From Flavobacteriaceae bacterium PS02338 (lineage in GTDB: Bacteria > Bacteroidota > Bacteroidia > Sphingobacteriales > Sphingobacteriaceae), in the NCBI GenBank assembly GCA_029959615.1, contig JASCOD010000003.1, positions 62,001 through 126,000 on the forward strand: a stretch of 64,000 nucleotides of DNA, written 5' to 3'. This document shows positions 42,377-51,165 of the stretch, piece by piece. Under the pieces are notes generated by a model that did not search any database, was not told where the DNA came from, and was given only the letters and a program-made list of their open reading frames with translations. Position 1 is the first letter of the stretch. Each line of letters starts with the position of its first letter. The position numbers were made by a program, and so were the translations under genes.

Positions 42377-42856
42377 ATGAGCTTAATAATTTTAGCAGTT
42401 GAAACGAGACCATTAATAGACCCTACAGTAACAGCGGCAGCATTTGCAACTTTAATATCTAGCGGTGTCGCTACTACGGTAGCTTTATTGATTAATAAAG
42501 GAAATGCATTAAAGAGTTTAAATGATCAATTTGATAATATTTTAAAAATTTCTGTTCAGTATCCATATCTGGAAAGTCCAAAATTTTGTTCGGAGTGGAA
42601 CGAAAATAAAGATTCTGATGAAGAAAAGATAGAAGAAAAGATATTGAGATATGAAATGTACTGCACATTAGTATTTAACTACTTAGAGCGACTATGTAAA
42701 TTTTATAATTACAATGAAAAAAAAATAAACAATCATCTAAATATGAAGGATTGGATATTGACGCACAAAGATTGCTGGTTAAATCCTACTATACCTAATG
42801 AAAATGATGGATATGATGATAGATTAAAAAAACTTATATTTAAATACATTAATTGA
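42377..42856 (+). CDS. small membrane-anchored protein paired with a caspase-like protease
   Basis: 159 aa. One hydrophobic helix near the N-terminus (about 17-40, AAAFATLISSGVATTVALLI), then a soluble helical domain with ILKISVQYPYLESPKFCSEW, EKILRYEMYCTLVFNYLERL and DWILTHKDCWLNP. I do not recognise a named family. The stop overlaps or touches the caspase gene start (2 nt before its ATG), so the two are one operon. It is AT-richer than its surroundings, as is common for transferred genes. It may be a membrane effector, sensor or tether for the protease (inference). Confidence 0.8.
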   Translation: MSLIILAVETRPLIDPTVTAAAFATLISSGVATTVALLINKGNALKSLNDQFDNILKISVQYPYLESPKFCSEWNENKDSDEEKIEEKILRYEMYCTLVFNYLERLCKFYNYNEKKINNHLNMKDWILTHKDCWLNPTIPNENDGYDDRLKKLIFKYIN

Positions 42857-42858
42857 AT

Positions 42859-43596
42859 ATGATAAGAAGGGCATTAATTGTTTATTGCGATAATACTTAT
42901 AGCGGCGCTCTGCCTGGGCCTGAAAAAGATAAAGATAACTTCGTTAGATTTTTAAAAACGAATTTAGGAGGACAATGGTATGATGACGAGATTAAGTCTT
43001 TAAGAAATCCTACGAAAATTCAGCTTCAACAAGCAATAGATATCTTTTTAAGTGGCGCAGATTATACTTTTACAATATTTAGTGGGCATGGATGTATAAA
43101 TACTTCTCATAATAACCTTCAATATTGCGAGTTATCAGATGGAGAGGTATCCATTAATAAGTTTAAAACCAATGCCAAAAGACAAACGTTGATAATTGAT
43201 TCTTGCAGAGGTTTAGAAGCATTTGAATCTTCAGAAATTATTAAGTCAATTTTAGAAACTAAAATGTTTACGAAGGGGTTGTCTACAAGGCATATCTTTG
43301 AATCAGAAACAATGTCTTGTGAAGTTGGATGGAGCATTCTTTATTCGGCAAGCGAAGACGAATCTTCTAGAGATAGCAAAGATGGTGGTGTTTATTTATT
43401 ATCACTATTAGCGGTAGCAGAGTTATGGGGAGAAAAATTTAATTCTGAATTGAGTTTGCCTCTAGACAAAGCTCATGAGCTGGCTACTAAATATCTTAAA
43501 GAAAATTTCCCAACTATTCAGCAACCTTTTATTGAACCAGAAAAAAGGTTGAAATTTTTTCCATTTGCTGTTAAGAATAAAAGGCTAATTAGTTAG
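42859..43596 (+). CDS. caspase-family (peptidase C14, metacaspase-like) protease
   Basis: 245 aa from the ATG at 42859; a TTG six bases upstream is possible but would overlap the preceding stop. p20-type caspase fold: RRALIVYCDNTYSGALPGPEKDKDNF start, catalytic His77 in TIFSGHG and catalytic Cys116 in LIIDSCRG, both preceded by the expected hydrophobic strands. YSASEDESSRDSKDGGVYLLSLL matches the p10-like part. No extra effector domain is fused. Bacterial caspases of this size often act as death effectors in anti-phage or toxin systems; the partner here is the small membrane protein immediately upstream. Confidence 0.87.
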   Translation: MIRRALIVYCDNTYSGALPGPEKDKDNFVRFLKTNLGGQWYDDEIKSLRNPTKIQLQQAIDIFLSGADYTFTIFSGHGCINTSHNNLQYCELSDGEVSINKFKTNAKRQTLIIDSCRGLEAFESSEIIKSILETKMFTKGLSTRHIFESETMSCEVGWSILYSASEDESSRDSKDGGVYLLSLLAVAELWGEKFNSELSLPLDKAHELATKYLKENFPTIQQPFIEPEKRLKFFPFAVKNKRLIS

Positions 43597-43645
43597 ATGT
43601 TCTTCTTTATTAAGAATTGTATGGTATCTTGTATGGGAAAAAAAG

Positions 43646-43680
43646 AAATCCGCGAGATTTTTAAAATTTCGCGGATTTTT
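43646..43680. terminator. bidirectional terminator between caspase gene and tmRNA
   Basis: AAATCCGCGA (43646-43655) and TCGCGGATTT (43669-43678) form a perfect 10-bp stem around an A/T loop, with A-run on the left and T-run on the right. It sits 12 nt beyond the tmRNA 3' end and 50 nt after the caspase gene, and can serve both. Confidence 0.8.
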
Positions 43681-43691
43681 AATGGATTTTG

Positions 43692-44058
43692 TGGAGCTGA
43701 AGGGAGTCGAACCCTTGTCCAGTTGTGTGATAAATTATGCTTTCTACGTGCTTATTTTCCAATTGGTTTTAGAGATGCGTCGGGCTGGAAACCGACCTTG
43801 ACAACATCCTTAGATACTTTGTTTCGCAATTGCATCGTACCTCTACAAAAGCTAGCATGGTTATATCGATGCCTCTGATGCTAACCTAACTATGCGGCAG
43901 TTAGCGAGACAAAAGCTTGCGTAATTCTAAATTAGGCAGCTAAGGCGTAGTTATTTTCGCCAATTATTGTTTTGAACGTTCTCTTTAAAGTGCTCGCCGT
44001 ACAACGCACTGCATGCTTACATATTCAGCGCCACCCTGTCAAATCCAGGAACAGCCCC
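43692..44058 (-). ncRNA. ssrA: transfer-messenger RNA (tmRNA)
   Basis: On the minus strand the 5' end GGGGCTG (44058 downwards) pairs with CAGCTCC at the 3' end (43693-43699), forming the acceptor stem. The 5' part continues TTCCTGGATTTGACAGGGTGG, the usual tRNA-like start, and the 3' part has a T-arm GGACAAGGGTTCGACTCCC. The tag reading frame lies at 43961-43932 and encodes GENNYALAA followed by TAA, the typical Bacteroidota tag. CCA is not encoded (ACA follows). It rescues stalled ribosomes and marks the peptide for proteolysis. Confidence 0.96.
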
Positions 44059-44122
44059 ATTTTTAGTGATCAGTTATTAGTGGTTAGGTATCAGTAAATT
44101 GATATTGACCATAACTGAGGTA

Positions 44123-44130
44123 CAAAAGTA
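44123..44130 (-). promoter_or_regulatory. candidate -7 box for tmRNA
   Basis: On the minus strand TACTTTTG (44130-44123) matches TAnnTTTG, about 65 nt before the mature tmRNA 5' end, allowing a leader removed by RNase P. No clear -33 box is seen. Confidence 0.3.
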
Positions 44131-44240
44131 CAAATAAAATGCCAATAATTAGCAGTAATCAGGTATTAGCGGTCAGGAGTCAGTAGTTGATTTAAAAAAA
44201 ACTAATGCTTAACCACTGATACCTAATACCTGACAACTAA

Positions 44241-45437
44241 TTAAACTCTTCCCGGATATTGTTGCAATGCCAGCTCTAGACAATCCATCGCTGCATTTAA
44301 GTCATCAACGTTTAGTACATAAGCCATACGCACTTGGTTTTTGCCAGAACCTGCTGTAGAGTAGAAGCCTGTAGCAGGAGCCATCATTACTGTTGAATTG
44401 TTATGTTCAAAGCCTTCTAAGATCCACTGACAGAATTTATCTGCATCGTCAATTGGAAATTTAGCCACCACATAAAATGCACCACCTGGATTAGGACAAA
44501 ACACACCGTCGATGCTGTTTAATCTTTTAACCAAAGTATCTCTACGTAAAGTATATTCTTTGTTTACCGCTTCGAAATAGCTATCAGGTGTATCTACGGC
44601 AGCTGCACCAGCAATTTGTTCTACCATACCTGGACTTAAGCGAGCCTGTGCAAACTTTAATCCAGAAGCAATAACTTGTTTGTTTTTAGTAATTAAACAT
44701 CCTAAACGAGCGCCGCAAGCACTATAACGTTTAGAAACGGTATCCATAATCACTACGTTCTCGTCCAATCCATCTAAGTGCATAGGAGAAATAAACTCAC
44801 GCCCATCATAACAGAACTCACGGTAAGCTTCATCAGAGAATAAGAACAAGTCATATTTAAGGCAAAGTGCCTTTAATGCTTCTAACTCTTCTTTAGAATA
44901 TAAATAACCTGTTGGATTATTTGGGTTGCAGATGATAATGGCTTTGGTTTTCGCTGTAATTAATTTCTCAAATTCAGCAATAGGGGGTAAGGCAAAACCA
45001 TTATCAATGTAAGATAAAATAGGTTTTACTACCACATTACTCATACAGGCAAAACCGTTATAGTTTGCGTAGAAAGGTTCGGGAATAATAATTTCATCAC
45101 CTTCGTTAACGCAAGTCTGCATGGCAATAGTAATGGCTTCAGAGCCACCAACAGTTACCAAGATATTTTCTGGTGTAATGTTATAACCAAGTTTATTGTA
45201 ATATTCAGTTAGCTTTTTCCTATAAGCCAAAGTACCTTCAGAAGGTGTATACGCCCAAACATTAAAATCAATGTTTTTAACGGCATTTAGCATTCCCTCT
45301 GGAGTTTCAATATCTGGTTGGCCGATATTTAAGTGGTAAACTTTTTTGCCATCAGCTTTAGCTTTATCGGCAAAAGGAGTAAGTTTTCTGATTGGTGAGG
45401 CGGGCATTTGGAGCCCTTTTTCTGATATTTTTGGCAT
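44241..45437 (-). CDS. class I/II pyridoxal-phosphate aminotransferase
   Basis: 398 aa, cytosolic. Fold type I signatures: YHLNIGQPDIETPEG (substrate loop), VGGSEAI, IICNPNNPTGYLYS (171-177 NPNNPTG), SDEAYREF (Asp202), MDTVSKRYSACGARLG with Schiff-base Lys236 and Arg245, and a C-terminal RMAY. It belongs to the aspartate/alanine-type group, but amino-donor specificity is not readable. A TATTTTTG box lies a few bases before the ATG, so the message may be almost leaderless. A hairpin at 45452-45478 separates it from the DUF1573 gene. Confidence 0.92.
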   Translation of the reverse strand: MPKISEKGLQMPASPIRKLTPFADKAKADGKKVYHLNIGQPDIETPEGMLNAVKNIDFNVWAYTPSEGTLAYRKKLTEYYNKLGYNITPENILVTVGGSEAITIAMQTCVNEGDEIIIPEPFYANYNGFACMSNVVVKPILSYIDNGFALPPIAEFEKLITAKTKAIIICNPNNPTGYLYSKEELEALKALCLKYDLFLFSDEAYREFCYDGREFISPMHLDGLDENVVIMDTVSKRYSACGARLGCLITKNKQVIASGLKFAQARLSPGMVEQIAGAAAVDTPDSYFEAVNKEYTLRRDTLVKRLNSIDGVFCPNPGGAFYVVAKFPIDDADKFCQWILEGFEHNNSTVMMAPATGFYSTAGSGKNQVRMAYVLNVDDLNAAMDCLELALQQYPGRV

Positions 45438-45451
45438 GGGGCAAAAATATA

Positions 45452-45478
45452 AAAACCCCGTTGCAATAACGAGGTTTT
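45452..45478 (-). terminator. terminator of the DUF1573 gene
   Basis: On the minus strand AAAACCTCGTT pairs with AACGGGGTTTT (one G-T and one further wobble), then TTATATTTTT. It lies about 90 nt after the DUF1573 stop and just before the aminotransferase start. Confidence 0.6.
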
Positions 45479-45564
45479 CATTTATTTATTTTTTTGTTTT
45501 CAATGATGATGATGAGCGCTTTACATCTCGGTATCATTAAAGAACATTCATTAGTAACTAATGC

Positions 45565-45957
45565 CTATTTAGTTGCACTTGCTACGGTTTCTCCTTTAAT
45601 ATAAAGCACCTTAGTGGTAGTTCTGGCATTTGACGTTACGGTTACTGCCATATTGAAAGGAAGTGGTGAACCAGATTTTTTTACTGTAACTTTTATGAAA
45701 CCTTTTTCACCTTTTTTTACTGGAGTTTGCGTATACTCACCTACTGTACAACCACAAGTTGGCTCTACTTTAGAAATGATTAAAGGGGCATCTCCTTCGT
45801 TGGTAAAATTGAAAGTGTAGCTCACTGCTTGGTCTAGTTTAATCTTTCCAAAGTCGTGAGTTTCAGTCTCAAATTTAAATTCTGCGGGCTTGGCTTGAGC
45901 ATTAGCTGCAAAGCTTAATCCTACTACAGTTACTAATAACAAAAATAGCTTTTTCAT
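45565..45957 (-). CDS. DUF1573 domain-containing exported protein
   Basis: 130 aa from the ATG at 45957. An upstream in-frame ATG adds ten polar residues before the signal peptide, so the shorter form is preferred. Signal peptide MKKLFLLLVTVVGLSFAANAQA. The mature part is one Ig-like ASH/DUF1573 domain: ETHDFGKIKLDQAVSYTFNFTNEGDAPLIISKVEPTCGCTVGEY, with the conserved CGC motif, ending VLYIKGE. Very common in Bacteroidota, function unknown, probably periplasmic or surface. Divergent from the E1 gene. Confidence 0.88.
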   Translation of the reverse strand: MKKLFLLLVTVVGLSFAANAQAKPAEFKFETETHDFGKIKLDQAVSYTFNFTNEGDAPLIISKVEPTCGCTVGEYTQTPVKKGEKGFIKVTVKKSGSPLPFNMAVTVTSNARTTTKVLYIKGETVASATK

Positions 45958-46069
45958 TTGCGTTGATTTTACTTTAGTGTATAACAAATTTATGTGTTTT
46001 ATAGTTTAAAACAAAAAGTATTCCAAATATTATTTGCCCATATTCGTAAGTCAAAGTTAGAAAGAATTG

Positions 46070-46077
46070 TATCTTTG
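46070..46077 (+). promoter_or_regulatory. -7 box TATCTTTG before the E1 gene
   Basis: TATCTTTG matches the TAnnTTTG Bacteroidota consensus exactly and lies 22 nt before the E1 ATG. The -33 box is not clear. Confidence 0.5.
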
Positions 46078-46099
46078 CGACTTAACCAACTTGTAGCTT

Positions 46100-48523
46100 A
46101 TGAGATCAGCCGAGAAAGTTGTTGCCAATGAAATTGATGCTTCAGAACTAAGTTTTGATGCTTTTAAAGCCATAGTAATTGACGATTACAAAATTGCTGT
46201 AGAAAGCCGTCAGGCGAGTTTACTAGGGCGTAAAGAGGTACTTACAGGTAAAGCCAAATTCGGTATATTCGGAGATGGAAAGGAAGTGCCGCAGTTAGCC
46301 ATGGCCAAGGTGTTTAAAAATGGCGATTGGCGTGCCGGATATTACAGGGATCAAACTTTTGCTTTTGCCACGGGCATATCCACGATCAAGGAGTTTTTTG
46401 CTCAATTATACGCTAATCCAGATGTTAAAGCAGATCCCGCTTCGGCTGGAAGGCAAATGAATAGCCATTTTTCTACACGTTCGTTAAATGACGATGGTAC
46501 TTGGCGTGATCAAACGGAAGTTAAAAATAGTTCTGCAGATATATCTACTACCGGCGGGCAAATGGCTCGTTTGGTTGGTTTAGCTTATGCATCTAAATTA
46601 TATAGACAAAATAAAGACTTAGAATATCTTAAGCATTTTTCTGTAAAGGGTAATGAGGTCGCTTTTGGTACTATAGGTAATGGCTCCACTTCTGAAGGAG
46701 TATTTTTTGAAGCCTTTAACGCGGCAGGTGTTTTACAGATACCTATGGCTATTTCTGTTTGGGATGATGGCTATGGCATATCTGTTCCTGCAAAATATCA
46801 AACCACCAAAGAAGATATTTCCGAAGTGCTTAAAGGATTTCAACGTGAGGAAGGAACAAATGGTTATGAAATCTTCAAAGTAAAAGGCTGGGATTATCCC
46901 GCTTTATGCGAAACCTACTTAAAGGCAATTGAAGTTTGTAGAAATGAGCACGTACCCGTTTTAATTCATGTTACCGAAGTTACTCAACCGCAGGGGCATT
47001 CTACATCGGGTTCTCATGAACGTTACAAAAGCAAAGAGCGTTTGGCGTGGGAGAAGGAACACGACTGCATTTTAAAGATGCGTGATTGGATGATCGAATC
47101 GGCCATTGCAACTAAAGAAGAGTTGGATGAATTGGAAGAGACGGCAAAAAAGCACGTGCGAGAGATACAGAAAGAAGCTTGGAACGAATTTTTAGATACC
47201 ATTAAACAAGAGCAGGCAGATGTAGTGAGGATGATTAATAATATGGCTGACGGTAATGCAGCTTTGGTGAAAATTGCGGCCCAATTAGCTTCTACACATG
47301 ACGCATTACGTAAAGAAGTAGTTTCTGCTGCTAGAAAGGCGATTAGACAAAGTGTAGATTCTTCTTCCACAGATAGAAATGTATTGATCAATTGGTATGA
47401 AGAGAAAACCAAGGTGTATGCAGAGCTATACAACTCTAAACTATATACGGATGGAGTAGAAAGTCCATTTAATGTTTCTGAAGTGATCGCACAATACAAT
47501 GAGCAGTCTAAAATGTTAGATGGTCGAGAGATTTTGAATGCTTGTTTCGACGCTAATTTTGCTAGAGATGCTAGACTAGTAGCTTTCGGCGAAGATTTAG
47601 GTGCAATAGGTGACGTAAATCAGGGTTTTGCTGGCTTACAGGCAAAATATGGCGAAATAAGAATAACTGATATGGGTATTAGAGAATCTACTATTGTAGG
47701 TCAGGGAATTGGATTAGCCATGAGAGGTTTAAAGCCAATCGCCGAAATTCAGTACCTAGATTATCTTTTGTATGCGTTAAATGTGCTTAGTGATGATTTG
47801 GCGACTTTGTCTTACCGTACAAAAGCAGGACAAAAAGCACCTTTAATTATCAGGAGCAGAGGGCATAGACTTGAAGGTATTTGGCATTCTGGTTCACCAA
47901 TGGGAATGATTTTAGGTTGTCTACGCGGATTGCACATTTGTGTGCCACGTAATATGACGCAAGCGGCAGGAATGTATAACACGTTGTTTAGGTCTGATGA
48001 ACCAGCTTTGGTAATTGAGTGCTTAAATGGTTATCGCCTTAAAGAAAAATTACCTGATAACGTAGGAGAGTTTACTGTTCCTTTAGGTAAAGCAGAAATA
48101 ATTAGAGAAGGTGCAGATATTACAGTAGTAAGTTATGGCTCTACGCTAAGATTGGTAGAAGAAGCTGCCGAAGAGTTAGAGGGCTTTGGAATTTCTATTG
48201 AGATCATAGATGTACAAACCTTAATGCCTTTTGATTTAGAGCATCTAAATGCAAAGTCGCTACAGAAAACAAATAAATTGTTAGTGATAGACGAAGATGT
48301 TCCGGGTGGTGCAAGTGCTTTTATCCTACAGCAAATTTTAGAAGAGCAAAAGGGTTATTACTTGTTGGATAGCAAGCCTCAAACTTTGACTGCAAAAGCG
48401 CATCGACCTCCTTACGGCTCAGATGGTGATTATTTCTCTAAACCTTCAGTAGATGATATCATAGAGGCCGCTTATGGAATGATGAATGAAACTAATCCAG
48501 ATAGGCATCCGAAACTGTATTGA
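46100..48523 (+). CDS. alpha-keto acid dehydrogenase E1, fused alpha and beta subunits
   Basis: 807 aa. The N-terminal half is an E1-alpha TPP-dependent domain (about 40-390): GYYRDQTFAFATG, the TPP motif GNGSTSEG (about 193) and DDGYGISVP, plus a TEVTQPQGHSTSGSHERYKS loop. The C-terminal half (about 475-805) is the E1-beta transketolase-like domain: FGEDLGAIGDVNQGF, RITDMGIRESTIVGQGIGLA, SRGHRLEGIWHSGSP, and a C-domain ending PYGSDGDYFSKPSVDDI. It decarboxylates branched-chain or related 2-oxo acids as part of a dehydrogenase complex. E2 and E3 are not in this window. Monocistronic, with its own promoter box and terminator. Confidence 0.92.
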   Translation: MRSAEKVVANEIDASELSFDAFKAIVIDDYKIAVESRQASLLGRKEVLTGKAKFGIFGDGKEVPQLAMAKVFKNGDWRAGYYRDQTFAFATGISTIKEFFAQLYANPDVKADPASAGRQMNSHFSTRSLNDDGTWRDQTEVKNSSADISTTGGQMARLVGLAYASKLYRQNKDLEYLKHFSVKGNEVAFGTIGNGSTSEGVFFEAFNAAGVLQIPMAISVWDDGYGISVPAKYQTTKEDISEVLKGFQREEGTNGYEIFKVKGWDYPALCETYLKAIEVCRNEHVPVLIHVTEVTQPQGHSTSGSHERYKSKERLAWEKEHDCILKMRDWMIESAIATKEELDELEETAKKHVREIQKEAWNEFLDTIKQEQADVVRMINNMADGNAALVKIAAQLASTHDALRKEVVSAARKAIRQSVDSSSTDRNVLINWYEEKTKVYAELYNSKLYTDGVESPFNVSEVIAQYNEQSKMLDGREILNACFDANFARDARLVAFGEDLGAIGDVNQGFAGLQAKYGEIRITDMGIRESTIVGQGIGLAMRGLKPIAEIQYLDYLLYALNVLSDDLATLSYRTKAGQKAPLIIRSRGHRLEGIWHSGSPMGMILGCLRGLHICVPRNMTQAAGMYNTLFRSDEPALVIECLNGYRLKEKLPDNVGEFTVPLGKAEIIREGADITVVSYGSTLRLVEEAAEELEGFGISIEIIDVQTLMPFDLEHLNAKSLQKTNKLLVIDEDVPGGASAFILQQILEEQKGYYLLDSKPQTLTAKAHRPPYGSDGDYFSKPSVDDIIEAAYGMMNETNPDRHPKLY

Positions 48524-48549
48524 TCTAAAGTTTAAGTTATTTTTATATT

Positions 48550-48574
48550 AAGGCGATGTTTTATCGCCTTTTTT
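48550..48574 (+). terminator. strong rho-independent terminator after the E1 gene
   Basis: AAGGCGAT (48550-48557) pairs with ATCGCCTT (48563-48570) around GTTTT, followed by TTTT. It lies 26 nt after the E1 stop. Confidence 0.9.
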
Positions 48575-48635
48575 GCTTTCTAAGGTCTGTCTTTCTGTAT
48601 ATTAGGAGCTAAAACTAATTTCTTTTCCACTCTAG

Positions 48636-50930
48636 ATGAAATTGCACTTACCTCTTGTATTCCTTTTTCTTATTTGCACTCATCTGGCTTGGTCACAAGG
48701 AAGTAATCTCGATAAAAAGATAGATAGTTTATTAGCACTGAACATCAGTTACAAAATAGAAGATTCTTTAAGGCTTACACGTTACAACCAACTATATCGA
48801 AATTACATGAAATTGGCCAATACAACAGCTGCCAATAATTATGTTGATCAAACTATTCTGCTTGCAAAAAAGCTAAACAAACCTGTTTTTATTGCTGATG
48901 CTTATTTCAGGACTGGCTTTTATCATCATACGCATAGTAGGTATTTTTTAGCTGAAGAATACTATAAAAGAGCCTTAGAAAAATATGGAGAACTGAACAA
49001 CAAAGAATGGCTAGGTGGTATTTATCAAAATCTAAGTGCCATGTATGCCAATATTCCAGATTATTCAAAGGCATTAGATGCTAATTTTAAAGCAGTAAAT
49101 ATTTTTACAGAGATTAAGGATGTAGAAAGTGTGGCAAGTTGTTATGTCAATATAGCAAGTATTTACAGCGGATTAAATCAACACTACAGTGCTATTCAAT
49201 ATTTAGATAAAGCATTGAAAATCTTTTTAAACAGTAATGGAAATGAATATGGTATTGCTTTATGCTATGTTAATTTAGGTGATGCTTATTTTGAAGCAAA
49301 TGATGAAGAATTGAAAAAGGTGCCAATAAATAAATCAGAAAAATATAACAAATCGTTGTGGAATCTTGAACAGTCTTTAAAATACGCAGAAAAAATTGAT
49401 AATAACTTTTCTTTACTCGCCAGTATTAATCAGACCAAAGGAAATATATTTAATGCTATTGGGAAAAAGGACTTAGCCGAAGAAAGTTATAATAGGTCTG
49501 TAGACTATTATAGCAAAACGTCTGCTAAGAAAGAATATGCAACTGGTTTATTAAGCTTAGCTAATTTTTACATTGCAGAAAATCAGTATATTAAAGCGGA
49601 GCCGCTGGTTACAGAAGCTATTCAAATTGGTAATCAGAATAAAATTCCGAGCTTGCAGAGAGATGGATATATGGCATCAACCACTTTAAATGAAAAGCAG
49701 GGAAGATATAATGATGCCTTAAGGAATTTTAAGGACTACATTTTGTTTAAGGAACAGATTTTTAACGAAGAAAAAGAAAGAGAGATTACTCGTAAGCAAA
49801 TGCAACTCGATTTCTCTATAAAGGAAAGGGATTATCAAACTAAACAACAACTTACAGATTTAGAGCTAGATAAACAGTTGTTGCTAGTGAAAAGAAGGCA
49901 ACAAGAATTGTTATTGAAACAACAAGAATTGGCACTTAGCGATAAAGAAAAAAACATTCAGCGTTTAAACTTTCTGCAAGAACAGGCAGCTTTAGAAAAT
50001 GATAAACTACAGAAAGAAAATCAATTAAGACAGGAAAAGTTAAGTGCTAAATTGCAGCAAGAGCAAGCTGGTCAGCAACTTTTGGTAAAAGAGAATAAGA
50101 TAAAGCTAAACAGAAATTTTTCTATCTTCTTTGGCATGTTGGCCGTGGTGTTACTGGTGGCAGCAACTTTCGTATATCTGGCGCAACGTAAAACCGCAAA
50201 ACTTAATAAGCTAGTATTGGTGCAAAAGGAAGAGCTTGAAAAACTGGGCAGAGTTAAAGACCGAATTTTTAGTGTAGTTAGCCATGATATGCGTGCACCA
50301 GTAAATTCCCTTATGGCATTTATCAATTTGCTTGAAAATGGAAATGTGAGTGAAGAAAAATTGAAAAGATACTCTGCAAACCTCAAAAACTCATTAGGTT
50401 ATACTTCAAATATGATGGAAAATTTGCTCAATTGGGCTTCTAGTCAATTAGAAGGTTACAAACCTGTAATTGAGAAAATTGATGTATTAGAATGCTTAAC
50501 TGAAGTTATTGATACGCAAGATATTAATGCTGGTCAAAAAAATATCGCCATTAATAACCAAATTCCTGCAAATTTAATGTGTAGAGCAGATTGTGATATG
50601 TTGAGTTTAGTTGTTAGAAATCTATTAAGTAACGCGGTCAAGTTTACTCCAGTAGGAGGTACTATTGACATTATTGGAACTATAAATGAGACGACAGCAG
50701 AAATAACAATAAGAGACTCTGGTGTGGGGATGGACGAAGAAGAAGTGGCCCGCTTTAATAACACACAACATTATGGCGTAAACAAAACTACCCTAGGTAC
50801 CAATAGCGAAAAAGGTACAGGTATTGGACTCTCACTATGTAAAACATTTATCCATTTAATGAATGGAAGTTTGTTTTTGAAAAGTAGGCCTGCCAATGGT
50901 AGTGCCTTTACGATTCGATTGCCAAAATAA
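48636..50930 (+). CDS. TPR sensor histidine kinase
   Basis: 764 aa. Signal peptide (about 1-20), extracytoplasmic TPR array (about 40-370), a long Gln/Glu/Lys-rich coiled coil (about 380-485), one transmembrane helix (about 493-514), then a HisKA domain with SHDMRAPVNS (phospho-acceptor His550). The HATPase domain has LVVRNLLSNAVKFTPVGG, DSGVGMDEEEV and GTGIGLSLCK. No receiver domain is fused. The nearest response regulator is the LytTR gene converging from 51915, with a 235-bp gap between; pairing is possible but unproven. Confidence 0.92.
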   Translation: MKLHLPLVFLFLICTHLAWSQGSNLDKKIDSLLALNISYKIEDSLRLTRYNQLYRNYMKLANTTAANNYVDQTILLAKKLNKPVFIADAYFRTGFYHHTHSRYFLAEEYYKRALEKYGELNNKEWLGGIYQNLSAMYANIPDYSKALDANFKAVNIFTEIKDVESVASCYVNIASIYSGLNQHYSAIQYLDKALKIFLNSNGNEYGIALCYVNLGDAYFEANDEELKKVPINKSEKYNKSLWNLEQSLKYAEKIDNNFSLLASINQTKGNIFNAIGKKDLAEESYNRSVDYYSKTSAKKEYATGLLSLANFYIAENQYIKAEPLVTEAIQIGNQNKIPSLQRDGYMASTTLNEKQGRYNDALRNFKDYILFKEQIFNEEKEREITRKQMQLDFSIKERDYQTKQQLTDLELDKQLLLVKRRQQELLLKQQELALSDKEKNIQRLNFLQEQAALENDKLQKENQLRQEKLSAKLQQEQAGQQLLVKENKIKLNRNFSIFFGMLAVVLLVAATFVYLAQRKTAKLNKLVLVQKEELEKLGRVKDRIFSVVSHDMRAPVNSLMAFINLLENGNVSEEKLKRYSANLKNSLGYTSNMMENLLNWASSQLEGYKPVIEKIDVLECLTEVIDTQDINAGQKNIAINNQIPANLMCRADCDMLSLVVRNLLSNAVKFTPVGGTIDIIGTINETTAEITIRDSGVGMDEEEVARFNNTQHYGVNKTTLGTNSEKGTGIGLSLCKTFIHLMNGSLFLKSRPANGSAFTIRLPK

Positions 50931-51165
50931 AACTGTTATTTGGGCTTTGATATACCCGTTTCTAACTTTCGTATACTAAAAGCGTGTCTTCATCGACTAT
51001 CCAAAAATGACTTGGAGTATTCGGCTATATTTGGGTATTCCTTTAAAGAACGAAAAGTACGCTCAATGAAATATTTTAATAATAAAAAGTTTTGGAGTTT
51101 TCTAGCTAATTTCTCAGCTTATGTTTATCGTGACATTGTAAAGCAGAGTAGGTTTGTTAAGGGAC

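Noticed and set aside
42853..42858. TTG start for the caspase gene
   Set aside because: The ATG at 42859 is two codons on, avoids overlap with the upstream stop, and starts right at the first conserved strand.
43597..43878. 93-aa open frame on the plus strand after the caspase gene
   Set aside because: It runs antisense through the terminator and the tmRNA gene.
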